64,000 bases of DNA from Paenibacillus cymbidii (GCF_004764705.1 NZ_SHLX01000021.1:1-64000), one strand, 5' to 3'. Shown: positions 28,974 through 38,806, numbered from the stretch's first letter. A program made the numbers and translations. The notes: generated by a model not told the origin, from the letters alone.

Positions 28974-29485
28974 TCGTTTGCCCGCTCCTCTTCGCTATCC
29001 GCAAAATACGGCTCGAGCGCCGCCCACATGATCAGCGCGTCCTCGTTGTTGTCGGAATAGTAAGCCCGGCGTACGCCTTCGACGCGGAAGCCGAGCTTTT
29101 CGTACAAATTTTGCGCGACCCGGTTCGATACCCGCACTTCCAGCGTCATCCGGCGCGCGCCGAAATAACTGGCCGTGTGCTTCAGCTCCCGCAGCAGCCG
29201 CTCGCCCAGCTTGCGCCCGCGGTATTCGCGGCGAACGGCGATGTTCGTGATATGCGCTTCGTCCATAATCAGCCACATGCCGGCATAGCCGGCGATGCGT
29301 CCGTCCAGTTCCATCACCATATACCGGGCAAAATGGTTGTTCGTCAGCTCGTTGTGAAACGCGTTTTCGGTCCAGGGGGTCGTAAACGCTTCCTTCTCGA
29401 TTTCGCCGATCGCCTTGATATCGTCCAGCCGCATCGAACGAAACAGCAGCCCTTCCGTCTCCGGCAGTCCCGTTTGTTCTCCCAT
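28970..29485 (-). CDS. rimI: Ribosomal-protein-alanine N-acetyltransferase RimI
   Basis: 171 residues, GNAT fold. The motif-A region is NIAVRREYRGRKLGERLL (acetyl-CoA binding), followed by LEVRVSNRVAQNLYEKLGF, which is characteristic of RimI. It acetylates the N-terminus of ribosomal protein S18 and possibly others. Embedded between tsaB and tsaD, as is usual in Firmicutes. Confidence 0.96.
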   Translation of the reverse strand: MGEQTGLPETEGLLFRSMRLDDIKAIGEIEKEAFTTPWTENAFHNELTNNHFARYMVMELDGRIAGYAGMWLIMDEAHITNIAVRREYRGRKLGERLLRELKHTASYFGARRMTLEVRVSNRVAQNLYEKLGFRVEGVRRAYYSDNNEDALIMWAALEPYFADSEEERANE

Positions 29486-29500
29486 CGTCCCAAATCCCCT

Positions 29501-30313
29501 TTATGCCTTCGGCTTCGTTCCGGCGGCGCCCGCCAGCAAATTCGCTTCGGCTTCCGCAAGCTGCGTGTAATTCGGCACCAACCGGTGCGCGTCCGCCGCT
29601 TGCCCATGGACGGCAAGCGCCGCCACATGCCGCGCTGCGAGCAGGTGATCGTGCGTCAGCAGCCTGCCGTCGCCACGCTGCTCCAGCTTCTGCCGCATGA
29701 CGGCGTTGGCTTCGCCGACGAAAACGATCCGCTGCGGCAGATCGGCCGCACGTTCGGCCGCTGCGGCAAGCAGCTCGTCGAGCCAGCCGTCGACAAGCCG
29801 GATGCCGTCCGGCCGGAGTCGCTGCCAGCCGCCGGCGGCATCGCTCGCGAACAAGGCGGTGTACGCCTGGCCCCGCCGGGCGTCGAGCACGGGCACGACC
29901 CAGTCGATGGCCGCTTCCGGCAACGACGTCTCCTGGCCGCGAAACGCGGCGATGCCGCCGAACGCCAGCGCCTCCAGGCTGGAGACGCCGATTACCGGCA
30001 GCCGGAGCGCCCATGCCATCGTTTTGGCCACCGTGACGCCGATGCGCACTCCCGTATACGAGCCGGGGCCGACGCCAACGGCGATGCCGCCCAGCCCGGC
30101 CGGCAACACGCCGACTTCCCGCAGCAGCGATTCGATCAGCGGCAGCAAGTTGATCGAATGATTGCGCTCCGCCGTCTCCTGCCGCTCGCCGAGCAGCCGA
30201 TTGTTCCTCGTTACCGCGATGCCCATCGAAGCGGTCGACGTATCGAGCGACAACCAGGTCGCCCCGTCGCGATCGCCGCCTTTTTTTTCCATTGGATTCG
30301 TTAAGTCCGTCAT
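29501..30313 (-). CDS. tsaB: tRNA threonylcarbamoyladenosine biosynthesis protein TsaB
   Basis: 270 residues, inactive-like ASKHA partner of TsaD. It shows LSLDTSTASMGIAV near residue 20, GVGPGSYTGVRIGVTVAK (about 90-107) and the VVPVLDARRGQAY loop. It forms the TsaBDE complex that makes t6A37. ATG 30313 overlaps the tsaE stop (ATGA). Confidence 0.96.
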   Translation of the reverse strand: MTDLTNPMEKKGGDRDGATWLSLDTSTASMGIAVTRNNRLLGERQETAERNHSINLLPLIESLLREVGVLPAGLGGIAVGVGPGSYTGVRIGVTVAKTMAWALRLPVIGVSSLEALAFGGIAAFRGQETSLPEAAIDWVVPVLDARRGQAYTALFASDAAGGWQRLRPDGIRLVDGWLDELLAAAAERAADLPQRIVFVGEANAVMRQKLEQRGDGRLLTHDHLLAARHVAALAVHGQAADAHRLVPNYTQLAEAEANLLAGAAGTKPKA

Positions 30314-30792
30314 GTAATCAAGCCGCTCTCCTTCAATGCGTCGCACCAGGCAACATACGCGCTGCCGGCCGGGGTTAAACGGAACAGCCGCTCCTCGTCG
30401 CCGGTTCGTTCGATGTCGATCGCCAGCCGCTCCTCGGGGAGCAGGTCCGCGATCAGCCGCGCCCATTCGACCAGCGTCACGCCGTCGCCGAAAAAGTAGT
30501 CGTCCAGCCCGAGCTGGCTCGCATCGGCCCCGGTCAGCCGGTAAACATCCATATGATAAAACGGGCAGTCCCGTCCCTCGTACTCCTTGATAATCGTAAA
30601 CGTCGGACTGCTCACCTGCGCCTGTACGCCGAGCGTCCGGGCCAGCGCTTGCGCGAACGCCGTTTTGCCCGCGCCGAGATCGCCGTCCAGCGCCAGCACC
30701 GCGCCCGGACCGCACCGGGCGGCCAGCTCCCGCGCCAGCCGCTCCGTATCTTCGATCCGCCTCGCGACATACCGATACGTCGTGTTCGTCAT
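30310..30792 (-). CDS. tsaE: tRNA threonylcarbamoyladenosine biosynthesis ATPase TsaE
   Basis: 160 residues, small P-loop ATPase with Walker [17 protein letters not shown] (about 32-47), [13 protein letters not shown] and the FYHMDVYRL motif. It powers turnover of the TsaB-TsaD complex. ATG 30792 has AAGGGG upstream; the family N-terminus agrees. It starts the tsaE-tsaB-rimI-tsaD operon. Confidence 0.96.
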   Translation of the reverse strand: MTNTTYRYVARRIEDTERLARELAARCGPGAVLALDGDLGAGKTAFAQALARTLGVQAQVSSPTFTIIKEYEGRDCPFYHMDVYRLTGADASQLGLDDYFFGDGVTLVEWARLIADLLPEERLAIDIERTGDEERLFRLTPAGSAYVAWCDALKESGLIT

Positions 30793-30885
30793 TCGCAACC
30801 CCTTCCGTGCGGCGGGAAAACGACGCTGCCTCCGCGCGTGACCGTGTTTATGCCTGATGCGCCCTTCAGTCGATTTGTTGAACTC

Positions 30886-30915
30886 ATTATAGTGCTTACA
30901 CGCGAGCGGCCGCAA
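30886..30915 (-). promoter_or_regulatory. tsaE operon promoter
   Basis: Minus strand: -35 TTGCGG (30910-30915), 18-bp spacer, -10 TATAAT (30886-30891), followed by GAGTTCAACAA. The same core stands before thiL. Confidence 0.7.
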
Positions 30916-31039
30916 GGGCTAACGTTGCGGAAAGCGGGACGCGGGGGAATGAGGCGGGGGAAAACGGGCAAAAGCCGCCCGCTTCGCACCGGCAGCCCCC
31001 GTGAGGACCGCACGCGAAGTAGAGCGGCAATAACGCCGT

Positions 31040-32674
31040 TTAGCGGAAATACGTTTTGTACCAATCGTTCGCTTCTTTCGTCAACTCGGCCAGGCCGTTC
31101 TTGTTCAAATCGTCGAGGAAGCTGTCCCAGTCTTTATCGGCGTCCTTCTGGCCGGTGATGAACAGCACGTACCATTCCTTGATTTTCGTCTCCAGCGTCT
31201 TCTTGTATTTGCCGTCGGAGGGCAGCCCCGCGAACACGATGTCCTTGTTGTATTTCGTCGTCGCCATCGAATACGTTTTGGCATACTCCATCACTTTCGG
31301 CGAAATTTGCGTCTTGCGGAAAAACTCGTGATTCACCTCCGGCATGCCGATGCCGTTGGCGGCGATTCCCGCCGCGACCCATTTGGCCGAATCCTTGTAA
31401 TCGTTAATGCCGTAAGGCAGCCCGGTCACCGGATTCAGCTCGTACATCTGCCCCTTGACGCCATACCTCGCCAGCTTGTAGTAGTCGAAGTCGGCGTGGA
31501 ACTTTTCGACCATCTCCAGCACCTTCTGCATTTTCCGCGGATCGCCGGCCACCTGCTTGCCGAACGTCACCGAGTTGCCGTTGGTGGTGCCCCATTTGAG
31601 AATGCCCGGTTCGCCCGACGGTCCTTTCCACGGCAAGCCGGCCGCGTAAGTGGCCTTGTCGCCGAGCACCTTCTTGAAGTTCTGGTAGAAGGCCGAACCG
31701 AGATCGTTCGGGTCGTCTTCATACATTTTCGGCACGACGTGATAGTACACGCCGGGTACGGTAAACCCGATTTTGCCGTTCCAGAACGGGATGGAGTTGG
31801 CGAAATATTGCCCCTTGTTCTCCCCCGTAATAAATTCCGGGTCGATCAGGCCGTCCTTGTACCATTTGCGCAGCAGCTTGAGCGCATCCTTCATGCCCGG
31901 CAGCACGCCGCTGGCGATAATTTGCCCGCCGGTTTCGCTCCAGTAGAAGTTGTCGATGCCCGGCGAGCCGAAAGCGCCGAATACCGCGATCATGCCTTTG
32001 TCGGACAGCGCGTACGTATCTTTTTTGCCGTTGCCGTCCGGGTCGTTGTTGACGAATTTGTAAAAGGCGGCTTCCGCTTCCTCCAGCGTTTCCGGCGTTT
32101 TCGCGATCCCCACGGCTTTCAGCCAATCGTCGCGCCAGATCGGAATAAAATTGTACGGCGTGGCGGCAAGATCGGGCAAAGCGTAGTTTTTGCCGTTCAC
32201 CTTGTAGAAGTCGAAAATGTTGTCGCCGCCGTTCTGTTTGACCAACTTATAGTAGGTCGGCGCGTACTTCTGGATCATGTCGAGCGGAATTTCCGCCAGT
32301 ACGCCCTGCTGCGCAAACGAGCTGTACAGATTGGAGAACAGCTTCATCACGTCCGGAATGTCGCCCGACGAAATGCGCAGGTTGAGCAGCTCCGCTTCTT
32401 TGGCCGGCTCGATGTACACATAGTTCAGCTTGACGTTCCACAGCTTCTCCAGCTCCTTGGTGAGCGGAGAATTCGGGTCTTGCGGCGCGTTGTTGTTGTT
32501 CTTGATCGAAATGGTCATCGGCTTGTCGTCCGCCGGCTTGGCGCTTGCGGAAGACGCGGGGGAACCGGACGGCGAAGGCGACGTCGCAGCCGATCCGCCG
32601 CCGCTGCAGCCGGCGACGACGGTCGCCAGCAGCGCAGCCGCTGTCAGGCTGCCGGCCAACTTGTGTGGTCTCAT
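31040..32674 (-). CDS. Extracellular solute-binding lipoprotein
   Basis: 544 residues. The signal peptide has lipobox TVVAGC (Cys near 23), then a Ser/Pro/Ala linker and a large family-1 binding fold with DPDGNGKKDTYAL. It is the substrate-capture part of the importer whose permeases lie upstream on the same strand. ATG 32674 is preceded by GGAGGT. It is not closely similar to the other two binding proteins in the window by eye, so a different sugar is likely. Confidence 0.92.
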   Translation of the reverse strand: MRPHKLAGSLTAAALLATVVAGCSGGGSAATSPSPSGSPASSASAKPADDKPMTISIKNNNNAPQDPNSPLTKELEKLWNVKLNYVYIEPAKEAELLNLRISSGDIPDVMKLFSNLYSSFAQQGVLAEIPLDMIQKYAPTYYKLVKQNGGDNIFDFYKVNGKNYALPDLAATPYNFIPIWRDDWLKAVGIAKTPETLEEAEAAFYKFVNNDPDGNGKKDTYALSDKGMIAVFGAFGSPGIDNFYWSETGGQIIASGVLPGMKDALKLLRKWYKDGLIDPEFITGENKGQYFANSIPFWNGKIGFTVPGVYYHVVPKMYEDDPNDLGSAFYQNFKKVLGDKATYAAGLPWKGPSGEPGILKWGTTNGNSVTFGKQVAGDPRKMQKVLEMVEKFHADFDYYKLARYGVKGQMYELNPVTGLPYGINDYKDSAKWVAAGIAANGIGMPEVNHEFFRKTQISPKVMEYAKTYSMATTKYNKDIVFAGLPSDGKYKKTLETKIKEWYVLFITGQKDADKDWDSFLDDLNKNGLAELTKEANDWYKTYFR

Positions 32675-32703
32675 GAATCATGACCTCCTGTAATAGTTAA
32701 TTA

Positions 32704-32728
32704 TAGAAACGTCCGCGGACGATTTCTA
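32704..32728. repeat. Intercistronic palindrome before the binding-protein gene
   Basis: A 12-bp perfect palindrome (CGTCCGCGGACG) flanked by TAGAAA and TTTCTA, offset by one base. It lies between the permease and binding-protein genes and could form a processing or attenuation hairpin, or act as an operator. Confidence 0.6.
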
Positions 32729-32763
32729 TCGCTTTCCGCGAGGGGCGCAGGCGGATCGGCGGC

Positions 32764-33639
32764 CTATCCTTTCAGCGAGCCGACCATAACGCCCTGCACA
32801 AAATATTTTTGCGCAAACGGGTACAGCACGACGATTGGCGCCGTGCCGGCGACGACCGTTGCCGCCTTGATCGTCTCCGCGTTGACGGCGACGCTCAGGT
32901 TCGAAGCCGCAATATTGTCGAATGCCGGCGACGATTCGATCACGATTTTGCGCAGCACCAGCTGCAGCGGATAATGCGACGTGTCGCGAATGTACACGAG
33001 CGCGTCGAACCAGGCGTTCCAATGCCAGACCAGCCCCCATAGCGCGACGGTAACGATGATCGGCAGCGACAGCGGGACGAAAATCGCCGCAAGAATGCGA
33101 ACGTCTCCGGCGCCGTCGATGGTCGCCGACTGCTCCAGATCGGTTGGAATCGACTGGAAATAGTTGCGCACGATCAGCATCGAAAACGTATTGATCGCCG
33201 GCGGCAGCACGAGCGCCCACGGGGTGTTGCCGATATGCAGCACCTCCTGGACCAGCAAATAATCGGGGATCAGTCCGCCGGAGAAAAACATCGTAAACAC
33301 GATGATCGCCGTAAACGTGCCGCGCAGCGGCAGTCTTTTGCGGGACAGCGCGTAGGCGGTCAGCACGGTAAGAACGAGCTGGAGCGCCACGCCAATCGTC
33401 ATCCGCAGCAGCGTGTTGGCGTAGCCGCTCCAGATGATCGGATTGCGCAGCACGTGCCGGTAAGCGTCGAACGACGGCGAGGAAGGCCAGAACGACAGCG
33501 TCATGCGGCTCGCCTCCGCCGGTTCGCTGAGCGAAATGCGCACCACTTCCCACAGCGGCAGCAGCGTGAGCAGCGACAACACGAGCAGAAACGAATAATT
33601 GCAGGCTTGAAACCATTTTTCACCGGCGCTCAGGCGCAT
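32764..33639 (-). CDS. Sugar ABC importer permease (YtcP/LplC type)
   Basis: 291 residues with six membrane helices and EAA loop LEQSATIDGAGDVRILAAIF. The conserved end FAQKYFVQGVMVGSLKG matches this subfamily. Second gene of the permease-permease-binding protein operon, 12 bp after its partner. Confidence 0.92.
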   Translation of the reverse strand: MRLSAGEKWFQACNYSFLLVLSLLTLLPLWEVVRISLSEPAEASRMTLSFWPSSPSFDAYRHVLRNPIIWSGYANTLLRMTIGVALQLVLTVLTAYALSRKRLPLRGTFTAIIVFTMFFSGGLIPDYLLVQEVLHIGNTPWALVLPPAINTFSMLIVRNYFQSIPTDLEQSATIDGAGDVRILAAIFVPLSLPIIVTVALWGLVWHWNAWFDALVYIRDTSHYPLQLVLRKIVIESSPAFDNIAASNLSVAVNAETIKAATVVAGTAPIVVLYPFAQKYFVQGVMVGSLKG

Positions 33640-33651
33640 GGATTGTCCTCC

Positions 33652-34557
33652 TTACCAGATGCCGTACTCGCTGTACCGGCGGACGATCGTATTCGTGCCG
33701 ATGACAAGCGCGAAGGCGATCGCGTTTTTGAACAGGTTGACGGCCGTCGACAGGCTGTACATCATATTCTCCAGCCCCATGCGGTACACGAACGTGGAGA
33801 TGACGTCGGCGACGCGGTATACGCCCGGGTTGTACAGGTTGAAAATTTGATCGAAATCGTCGTTGACCACCGCCCCCACGGCAAAAATGAACATGATGAC
33901 GATGACCGGGGCGATCGCCGGCAGCGTGACGTGGATCGTCTGGCGGAACCGGTTGGCGCCGTCCAGCACGGCCGCCTCGTACATCTGCGGATCGACGCCG
34001 GCCAATGCGGCAAGGAAAATAATTGTTCCCCAGCCAATTTCCTTCCAGATGGCCGAAGCGACAAGCACGGTGCGAAACCAGGAGGCGTCGGCGACAAAAA
34101 AGATCGGCTGGTGGCCGAACGCCGCCAGCAGCGCATTCACCCAGCCGGCGGACGGCGACAGAAACGTGGTCACGATGCCGCCAAGCACGACCCAGGACAG
34201 AAAATGCGGCAAATACGTGATCGTTTGCACCGCGCGTTTGAACAGCGCAAGCCGCACTTCGTTCAGCAGCAGCGCCAGCACGATCGGCGCCGGAAACGCA
34301 AACACCAGCTTGTAGAAGCTGATCAGCAGCGTGTTGCGGAACGCCAGCCAAAACTGCGGCATGTCGAACAGCATGCGAAAATGTTTGCCCCCCGCCCAGG
34401 GACTTTCGGCAAAGCCGCGTATCATGTTGTAGTCTTTAAAAGCGATCACGATGCCGTACATCGGCCCGTACTTGAACACGGCGTAGTAGACCAGCGCCGG
34501 CACCAGCATCAGCAGCAAATAACGGCTGCGGTACAAGTCCGTCAGCATCCGCGTCAT
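33652..34557 (-). CDS. Sugar ABC importer permease (LplB type)
   Basis: 301 residues with six membrane helices, N-terminal RYLLLMLVPALVYYAVF and MYGIVIAFKDYN, and EAA loop YEAAVLDGANRFRQTIHVTL. ATG 34557 is preceded by AAAGGAG. It is transcribed away from the neighbouring AraC-type regulator gene (34857), which probably controls it. Confidence 0.92.
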   Translation of the reverse strand: MTRMLTDLYRSRYLLLMLVPALVYYAVFKYGPMYGIVIAFKDYNMIRGFAESPWAGGKHFRMLFDMPQFWLAFRNTLLISFYKLVFAFPAPIVLALLLNEVRLALFKRAVQTITYLPHFLSWVVLGGIVTTFLSPSAGWVNALLAAFGHQPIFFVADASWFRTVLVASAIWKEIGWGTIIFLAALAGVDPQMYEAAVLDGANRFRQTIHVTLPAIAPVIVIMFIFAVGAVVNDDFDQIFNLYNPGVYRVADVISTFVYRMGLENMMYSLSTAVNLFKNAIAFALVIGTNTIVRRYSEYGIW

Positions 34558-34811
34558 GCGTCGCTCCTTTCTCCCGTTGCGGGCTGTCGAATGTTCGTCT
34601 CCCCGAGCGTAAGCCACCCGGGGGATCCGCGGAAGACGGAACATTTTGCGGTAATGGCGACTTGTTTGCGATTGTGCGTCAAACCGGCTGCCGCTTCGCG
34701 CCGCGCGGGCGATACGAACTTTTTGGCATGCTATCGAAAATGTTGCCGTTTGCCGCCTTCGCGCGCGATCGCGCCGAAAGGCGTATTGAGCGGCCGTTTG
34801 CGCGGATGCTA

Positions 34812-34840
34812 AAATGAAGTCAGCCAGATGAACGAAACTC
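34812..34840 (+). promoter_or_regulatory. Gap between divergent regulator and importer genes
   Basis: The 299-bp divergent gap must hold both promoters. On the plus strand a weak pair TTGAGC (about 34786) and TAAAAT (about 34810) with an 18-bp spacer is the best candidate for the regulator. No clear operator is visible. Confidence 0.35.
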
Positions 34841-34856
34841 GCACCGGGGGAGTCGT

Positions 34857-37106
34857 ATGTTCCAGAAACCGATCAGACGGTTGTCCGCACGCCGGCCGCA
34901 GGCGATTCCTTACAAGAGCCGGCTGACGTTTTATTACGTCTACACCTTGCTCGTCATTCTCGTATCCGCGTCGCTGTCGGCTTACTTCTTCGACAAATCG
35001 TTGTCCGGCGAAATTGCGGTGTCGAACAAGCGCTTGCTGACCCAGCTGCGCATTTCCACCGATGCCAAGCTGGCGTCGCTGCAAAGCTACGTTCTGGAAA
35101 ATATGGTCAACTCCTACCAAAACAACGGTGCGGCCACCTTCCTGGCGGGGAAGGACCCGAACGACGCCTATCAGATTTTGAAAGCCTTTACAAGTCTTTC
35201 GCTGACATCGTTCGGCGATTTTGTCGACTCCGCGTTCATTTACCGGCTGGCCGACGATACGCTGATTTCCTCGCGGGAAGGCGTCATTTTTGCCGCTGCG
35301 GATCCGGGCAATTACAGCCGCAACTATTTCCGCAGCGAAACGCTGCGGGAGGCGCTGCGCCAAGGTGCCCCCGTCTCCTGGATCAGCCCGGCGCGCAACC
35401 GTTCGGCGCTGGACAACAAATCGATGCTGTCGCTCGTTTACGCGGTCCCGCTCTTCGCGCCGCGCGAAGACAAGAACGGTCTGATCGTCATCAACATCGA
35501 CGAGGATAAATTCGTGCAAACGATCAACAGCGACAACATCGACTACGGGCTGTACATGTTTGGGCCGGACAACAGCGTCATGGTGCATCTCGACGGCAAC
35601 GGCGCCGTCCCGCCGGGCAATGCCGGCGCGATTGCGGAAGCTGCTGCGGGCGCGGAGGGCTTCGCCAAAACGAACATCGGCGGCGCGGCGGTCGGCGTCT
35701 CGTGGGTGACATCCGCCCTGAACGGCTGGAAATATGTTTCCTACGTGCCCGCCGAGGCGCTGAACAAGCAGCGCAATCTTGCGCTCCAGCTGGCGATCGC
35801 GCTTGTCGCCTTGTTCATTCCGGTGTCGCTGCTTGGGCTGCGCGTCGTTGCGGGGCGTGTCAATCGGCCGGTGCGGCAAATGATTTCCAGCCTGACGTCG
35901 AGGGTGCGGGAAATGGAGCAGGTGCTCGCCGACAACTACCCGCTCGTGCGGCACAAAGTGCTGGACGATCTCGTCCGCGGCCAGGGGAGCGATGCCGGAC
36001 GGGAATTGGCCAGTCAACTGCGATTGGCCGGCATCGCGTTTCCTTACGGGCGGTTCGCGGTATGCATCACCGAGCTGAGCGACGGCGATATGGCGCCGCT
36101 GACGGCCGAGCAGAGGGAATATGCGACGATCAAAACGATGGAAGCGATCGACGCGCTGCTGCAAACGCGGACCATACGCGCGTACAGCCTGACGATCGGC
36201 CGCAACCGGGTGGTGACGATCGTCAACGCCGCCGGCGGCGACGAAATCGGCGCTGCGCTGCGCGGCTGGGCGAGCGGCGGCGGGCTGCCGTTCGGCATCG
36301 CCGCGAACGCCGCGCTGAGCGAAACGGCCGATTCGCCGGCGCAGCTCGGCCGCCTTTACGAGCAGGCCGAAAGCTACCTGGTCTACCGGTTCATGCACGG
36401 CTATGGCCGTTTGTTCGAGAGCGTTGCGATGGAGCCGCTGCTGGCCGGAGAAGCGAAGCTTCCGGCACGCCGGCTGGAGGAGCTGGCGGCGCCGCTGCTC
36501 GCGGGCCGAACGGAGGAAGCGCGCGTGCAGCTGGCGGCCATCTGCGGCGAGCTGGAGGGCGGCGCGTTCAGCTACCCGTACGTGCAGAGCGTGCTGATGG
36601 ACATCGCCGCGCTGATCGACCGGCAAGCCGCCGAATTGCAGCTTGGCGACGGCGAGTTCGACAAGCAGCGGCTGCTGGCCGGCCTGCGGCAAGGGCAGTC
36701 GCTGGAGGAGTGCCGGCTGTGGCTGGAGGACAATGTCACACGGTTCGGGGAACGGCTGGCGGCGCGGATCGACGCTGCCGCCGATCCGCTCGGGGTAAAA
36801 ATTACGTCCTTTATCGTCGGCCACATCGACAAAGACCTTTCGCTGCAGACGGTGGCCGAACATTTCCATCTGAGCCCGACGTATTTGAGCCGGATGTTCA
36901 AGGATATCGCCGGGGTCAATTTCTCCGCCTTCGTGACCGACCAGAAGCTGCAGCGCGCCAGACAACTGCTGATGGCCGACCGGAAGCTGAAGGTGACGCA
37001 GGTGGCCAATCAGCTCGGCTACTACAACCTGCCGTATTTCAGCGCGATCTTCAAGGAGAAATTCGGCATGACCCCCATGCAGCTGCGCAAGCTCGATCTT
37101 GAGTAA
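34857..37106 (+). CDS. Membrane-anchored AraC-family transcriptional regulator
   Basis: 749 residues. Membrane helix 1 (about residues 25-45, FYYVYTLLVILVSASLSAYF) and helix 2 (about 310-330) enclose an extracellular Cache-like sensor. The C-terminal AraC HTH pair has SLQTVAEHFHLSPTYLSRMF and VTQVANQLGYYNLPYFSAIF. It is divergent from the second importer operon, a typical arrangement for local control by a sugar signal. Same architecture as the regulator at 23780 but only loosely similar in the sensor. Confidence 0.9.
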   Translation: MFQKPIRRLSARRPQAIPYKSRLTFYYVYTLLVILVSASLSAYFFDKSLSGEIAVSNKRLLTQLRISTDAKLASLQSYVLENMVNSYQNNGAATFLAGKDPNDAYQILKAFTSLSLTSFGDFVDSAFIYRLADDTLISSREGVIFAAADPGNYSRNYFRSETLREALRQGAPVSWISPARNRSALDNKSMLSLVYAVPLFAPREDKNGLIVINIDEDKFVQTINSDNIDYGLYMFGPDNSVMVHLDGNGAVPPGNAGAIAEAAAGAEGFAKTNIGGAAVGVSWVTSALNGWKYVSYVPAEALNKQRNLALQLAIALVALFIPVSLLGLRVVAGRVNRPVRQMISSLTSRVREMEQVLADNYPLVRHKVLDDLVRGQGSDAGRELASQLRLAGIAFPYGRFAVCITELSDGDMAPLTAEQREYATIKTMEAIDALLQTRTIRAYSLTIGRNRVVTIVNAAGGDEIGAALRGWASGGGLPFGIAANAALSETADSPAQLGRLYEQAESYLVYRFMHGYGRLFESVAMEPLLAGEAKLPARRLEELAAPLLAGRTEEARVQLAAICGELEGGAFSYPYVQSVLMDIAALIDRQAAELQLGDGEFDKQRLLAGLRQGQSLEECRLWLEDNVTRFGERLAARIDAAADPLGVKITSFIVGHIDKDLSLQTVAEHFHLSPTYLSRMFKDIAGVNFSAFVTDQKLQRARQLLMADRKLKVTQVANQLGYYNLPYFSAIFKEKFGMTPMQLRKLDLE

Positions 37107-37159
37107 AACGGCGCCGCCGCCCCTGCTTGCTGCAGGGACGGCGGCGTTTGCCCGTTCGT

Positions 37160-38806
37160 TTATGGGGCGGCTGTAATGGCAATTGTGACGGTACGGCTGG
37201 CGGCGGCGGCGAAAGGCAGCGTCAGCACGGCGATGGCGAAGGAGATGTCGGCAGCGCCGTCCGCCGCGTAAGGATTAAACGGGTAGGAAGGCCACTCCAG
37301 ACGGAACGGTCCGGCGAAACGCAGCTCCCAGTCGTCCTGGCGCAGCCAGTGTTCGCCTGCGTCCGCCGCTTCCAGGCGAATGTCGGCGGCGGTCACCGGC
37401 TGCGCGGAAGCGACGCTCGATTCGAGCGCGCCGCCGTTCAGGCGAAGCCGCAGCGGCAGCCGCCACACGGCGGCGTCGCCTTCGCTCAGCGACACCGCCG
37501 CCTCCAGCCGAAGCTCGCCGGCGCTTCGTTTCTCCAGCGCAATGTCGAACTTGCGCGAATCGTAAGCGAGCGTTACCGCCCGCCTGTCGTCATGCACGAC
37601 GCCGGCATCGGGGATGAGGCGGCACTCCCCCGCCGCCGTCGTCAACTCGAACGTGCACCACTCTTTTTGCCCTTTGGAGTTGCCGCCGCCGACAAGCAGC
37701 CGTGTGCGTTCGTGCCAAACGCCGATGAAGCTGCCGCGGTCGAGCCCCCAGCGCGATTCGACGACAGGACTGACGAAGCCGCTCAAACAAACGAACCAGC
37801 CATCCTCCTTGACGATCAGCGCGCGGGCGGCGCGTGCTTCGATCCTCTCCCGCTCGACAAGTGCCGGCGCATCGGGCCTGGCGACGTCGGCGTCCCAATA
37901 GTACAACGTTTCGGCAAAACAGGCGTTGATCCAGCCCGCATTTTGCGCAATCGCCTGCTTGACCACGTAGTGCACATACCGCCGCCCGCCGGGAACCGGC
38001 AAAAACGGCAGCAGCCCTTCCGGGTTCGGCGTGCGCAAATATTTGAAGCGGCCGTCGATCGTTTCCACCGTCGTCCCGTCCGGATACGTGAACAGATTGT
38101 GGAAGCCGGCAGCCCGCTCCAGCGCGGGCAGCACGTCGACCGCTCCGCCATGGTAATAATACAGCCCCAGCGCATTCGTATAGATGAGGTTGTAAAATGG
38201 CGTCGGGCCGTGATGCTCCAGCCAGTAGCCTTCCGGTTCCTGTCCGTTCACGGTCATGGCAATGATGCGGTCCGCGCTTTCCTTCCACTCGGGACGGCCA
38301 AACAATTGCGCCGCGCGGTGCAGTCCCATGGCTTGCCAGGTCGGGATGTTGTGCACTTCCGTCAGCCGGTCCAGCTCCTCGCGCATGCCGGCATAAGCGA
38401 GCTGCAGACCGTCTTCCCAATACGTCCGGCGCTTGTCGCTCAGGATCGGCTTCAGCTTGCGATACGTTTCCAGCCAATAATAAAATCCCCAGGGCAAATA
38501 AAACGGTCCCCAGCGCGATCCGTCGACCTTGACGAACTCCCACTTGCCGTCGGGGTACTGAAAGTCGCGCAGGGCATCGCAGGCCCGGCAGGCGATTTCG
38601 GCAAACGCTTCGTCGCGGTAAAATTTGTTGCCCGGGTGCTCCTTGAGCAGCAGCACCGCCATCGGCAGCATGATGTGCTGATTGTTGAGCCCCCACATCC
38701 CGCCTTCCAAGAAGCGGCCGGTGGACGGATCGAACTTGTGCAGCTCGGCCTCCACATTGCGGGCAAGCCAGGGGATGGCTTCATCCAGTAAACGATAGGC
38801 TTCCAT
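37160..38806 (-). CDS. Putative (alpha/alpha)6-toroid carbohydrate-active enzyme, 548 aa
   Basis: Cytosolic (no signal peptide). The first 330 residues are helix-rich with Trp/Tyr/His-rich motifs (MWGLNNQHIMLPMA, WGPFYLPWGFYYWLETY, YWLEHHGPTPFYNLIYTNAL), resembling toroid lyases or hydrolases. The last 200 look like a beta-sandwich, as in heparinase-like enzymes. I cannot assign a GH or PL family. It is convergent with the AraC-type gene and next to an importer, so a role in degrading the imported oligosaccharide is likely. Confidence 0.6.
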   Translation of the reverse strand: MEAYRLLDEAIPWLARNVEAELHKFDPSTGRFLEGGMWGLNNQHIMLPMAVLLLKEHPGNKFYRDEAFAEIACRACDALRDFQYPDGKWEFVKVDGSRWGPFYLPWGFYYWLETYRKLKPILSDKRRTYWEDGLQLAYAGMREELDRLTEVHNIPTWQAMGLHRAAQLFGRPEWKESADRIIAMTVNGQEPEGYWLEHHGPTPFYNLIYTNALGLYYYHGGAVDVLPALERAAGFHNLFTYPDGTTVETIDGRFKYLRTPNPEGLLPFLPVPGGRRYVHYVVKQAIAQNAGWINACFAETLYYWDADVARPDAPALVERERIEARAARALIVKEDGWFVCLSGFVSPVVESRWGLDRGSFIGVWHERTRLLVGGGNSKGQKEWCTFELTTAAGECRLIPDAGVVHDDRRAVTLAYDSRKFDIALEKRSAGELRLEAAVSLSEGDAAVWRLPLRLRLNGGALESSVASAQPVTAADIRLEAADAGEHWLRQDDWELRFAGPFRLEWPSYPFNPYAADGAADISFAIAVLTLPFAAAASRTVTIAITAAP

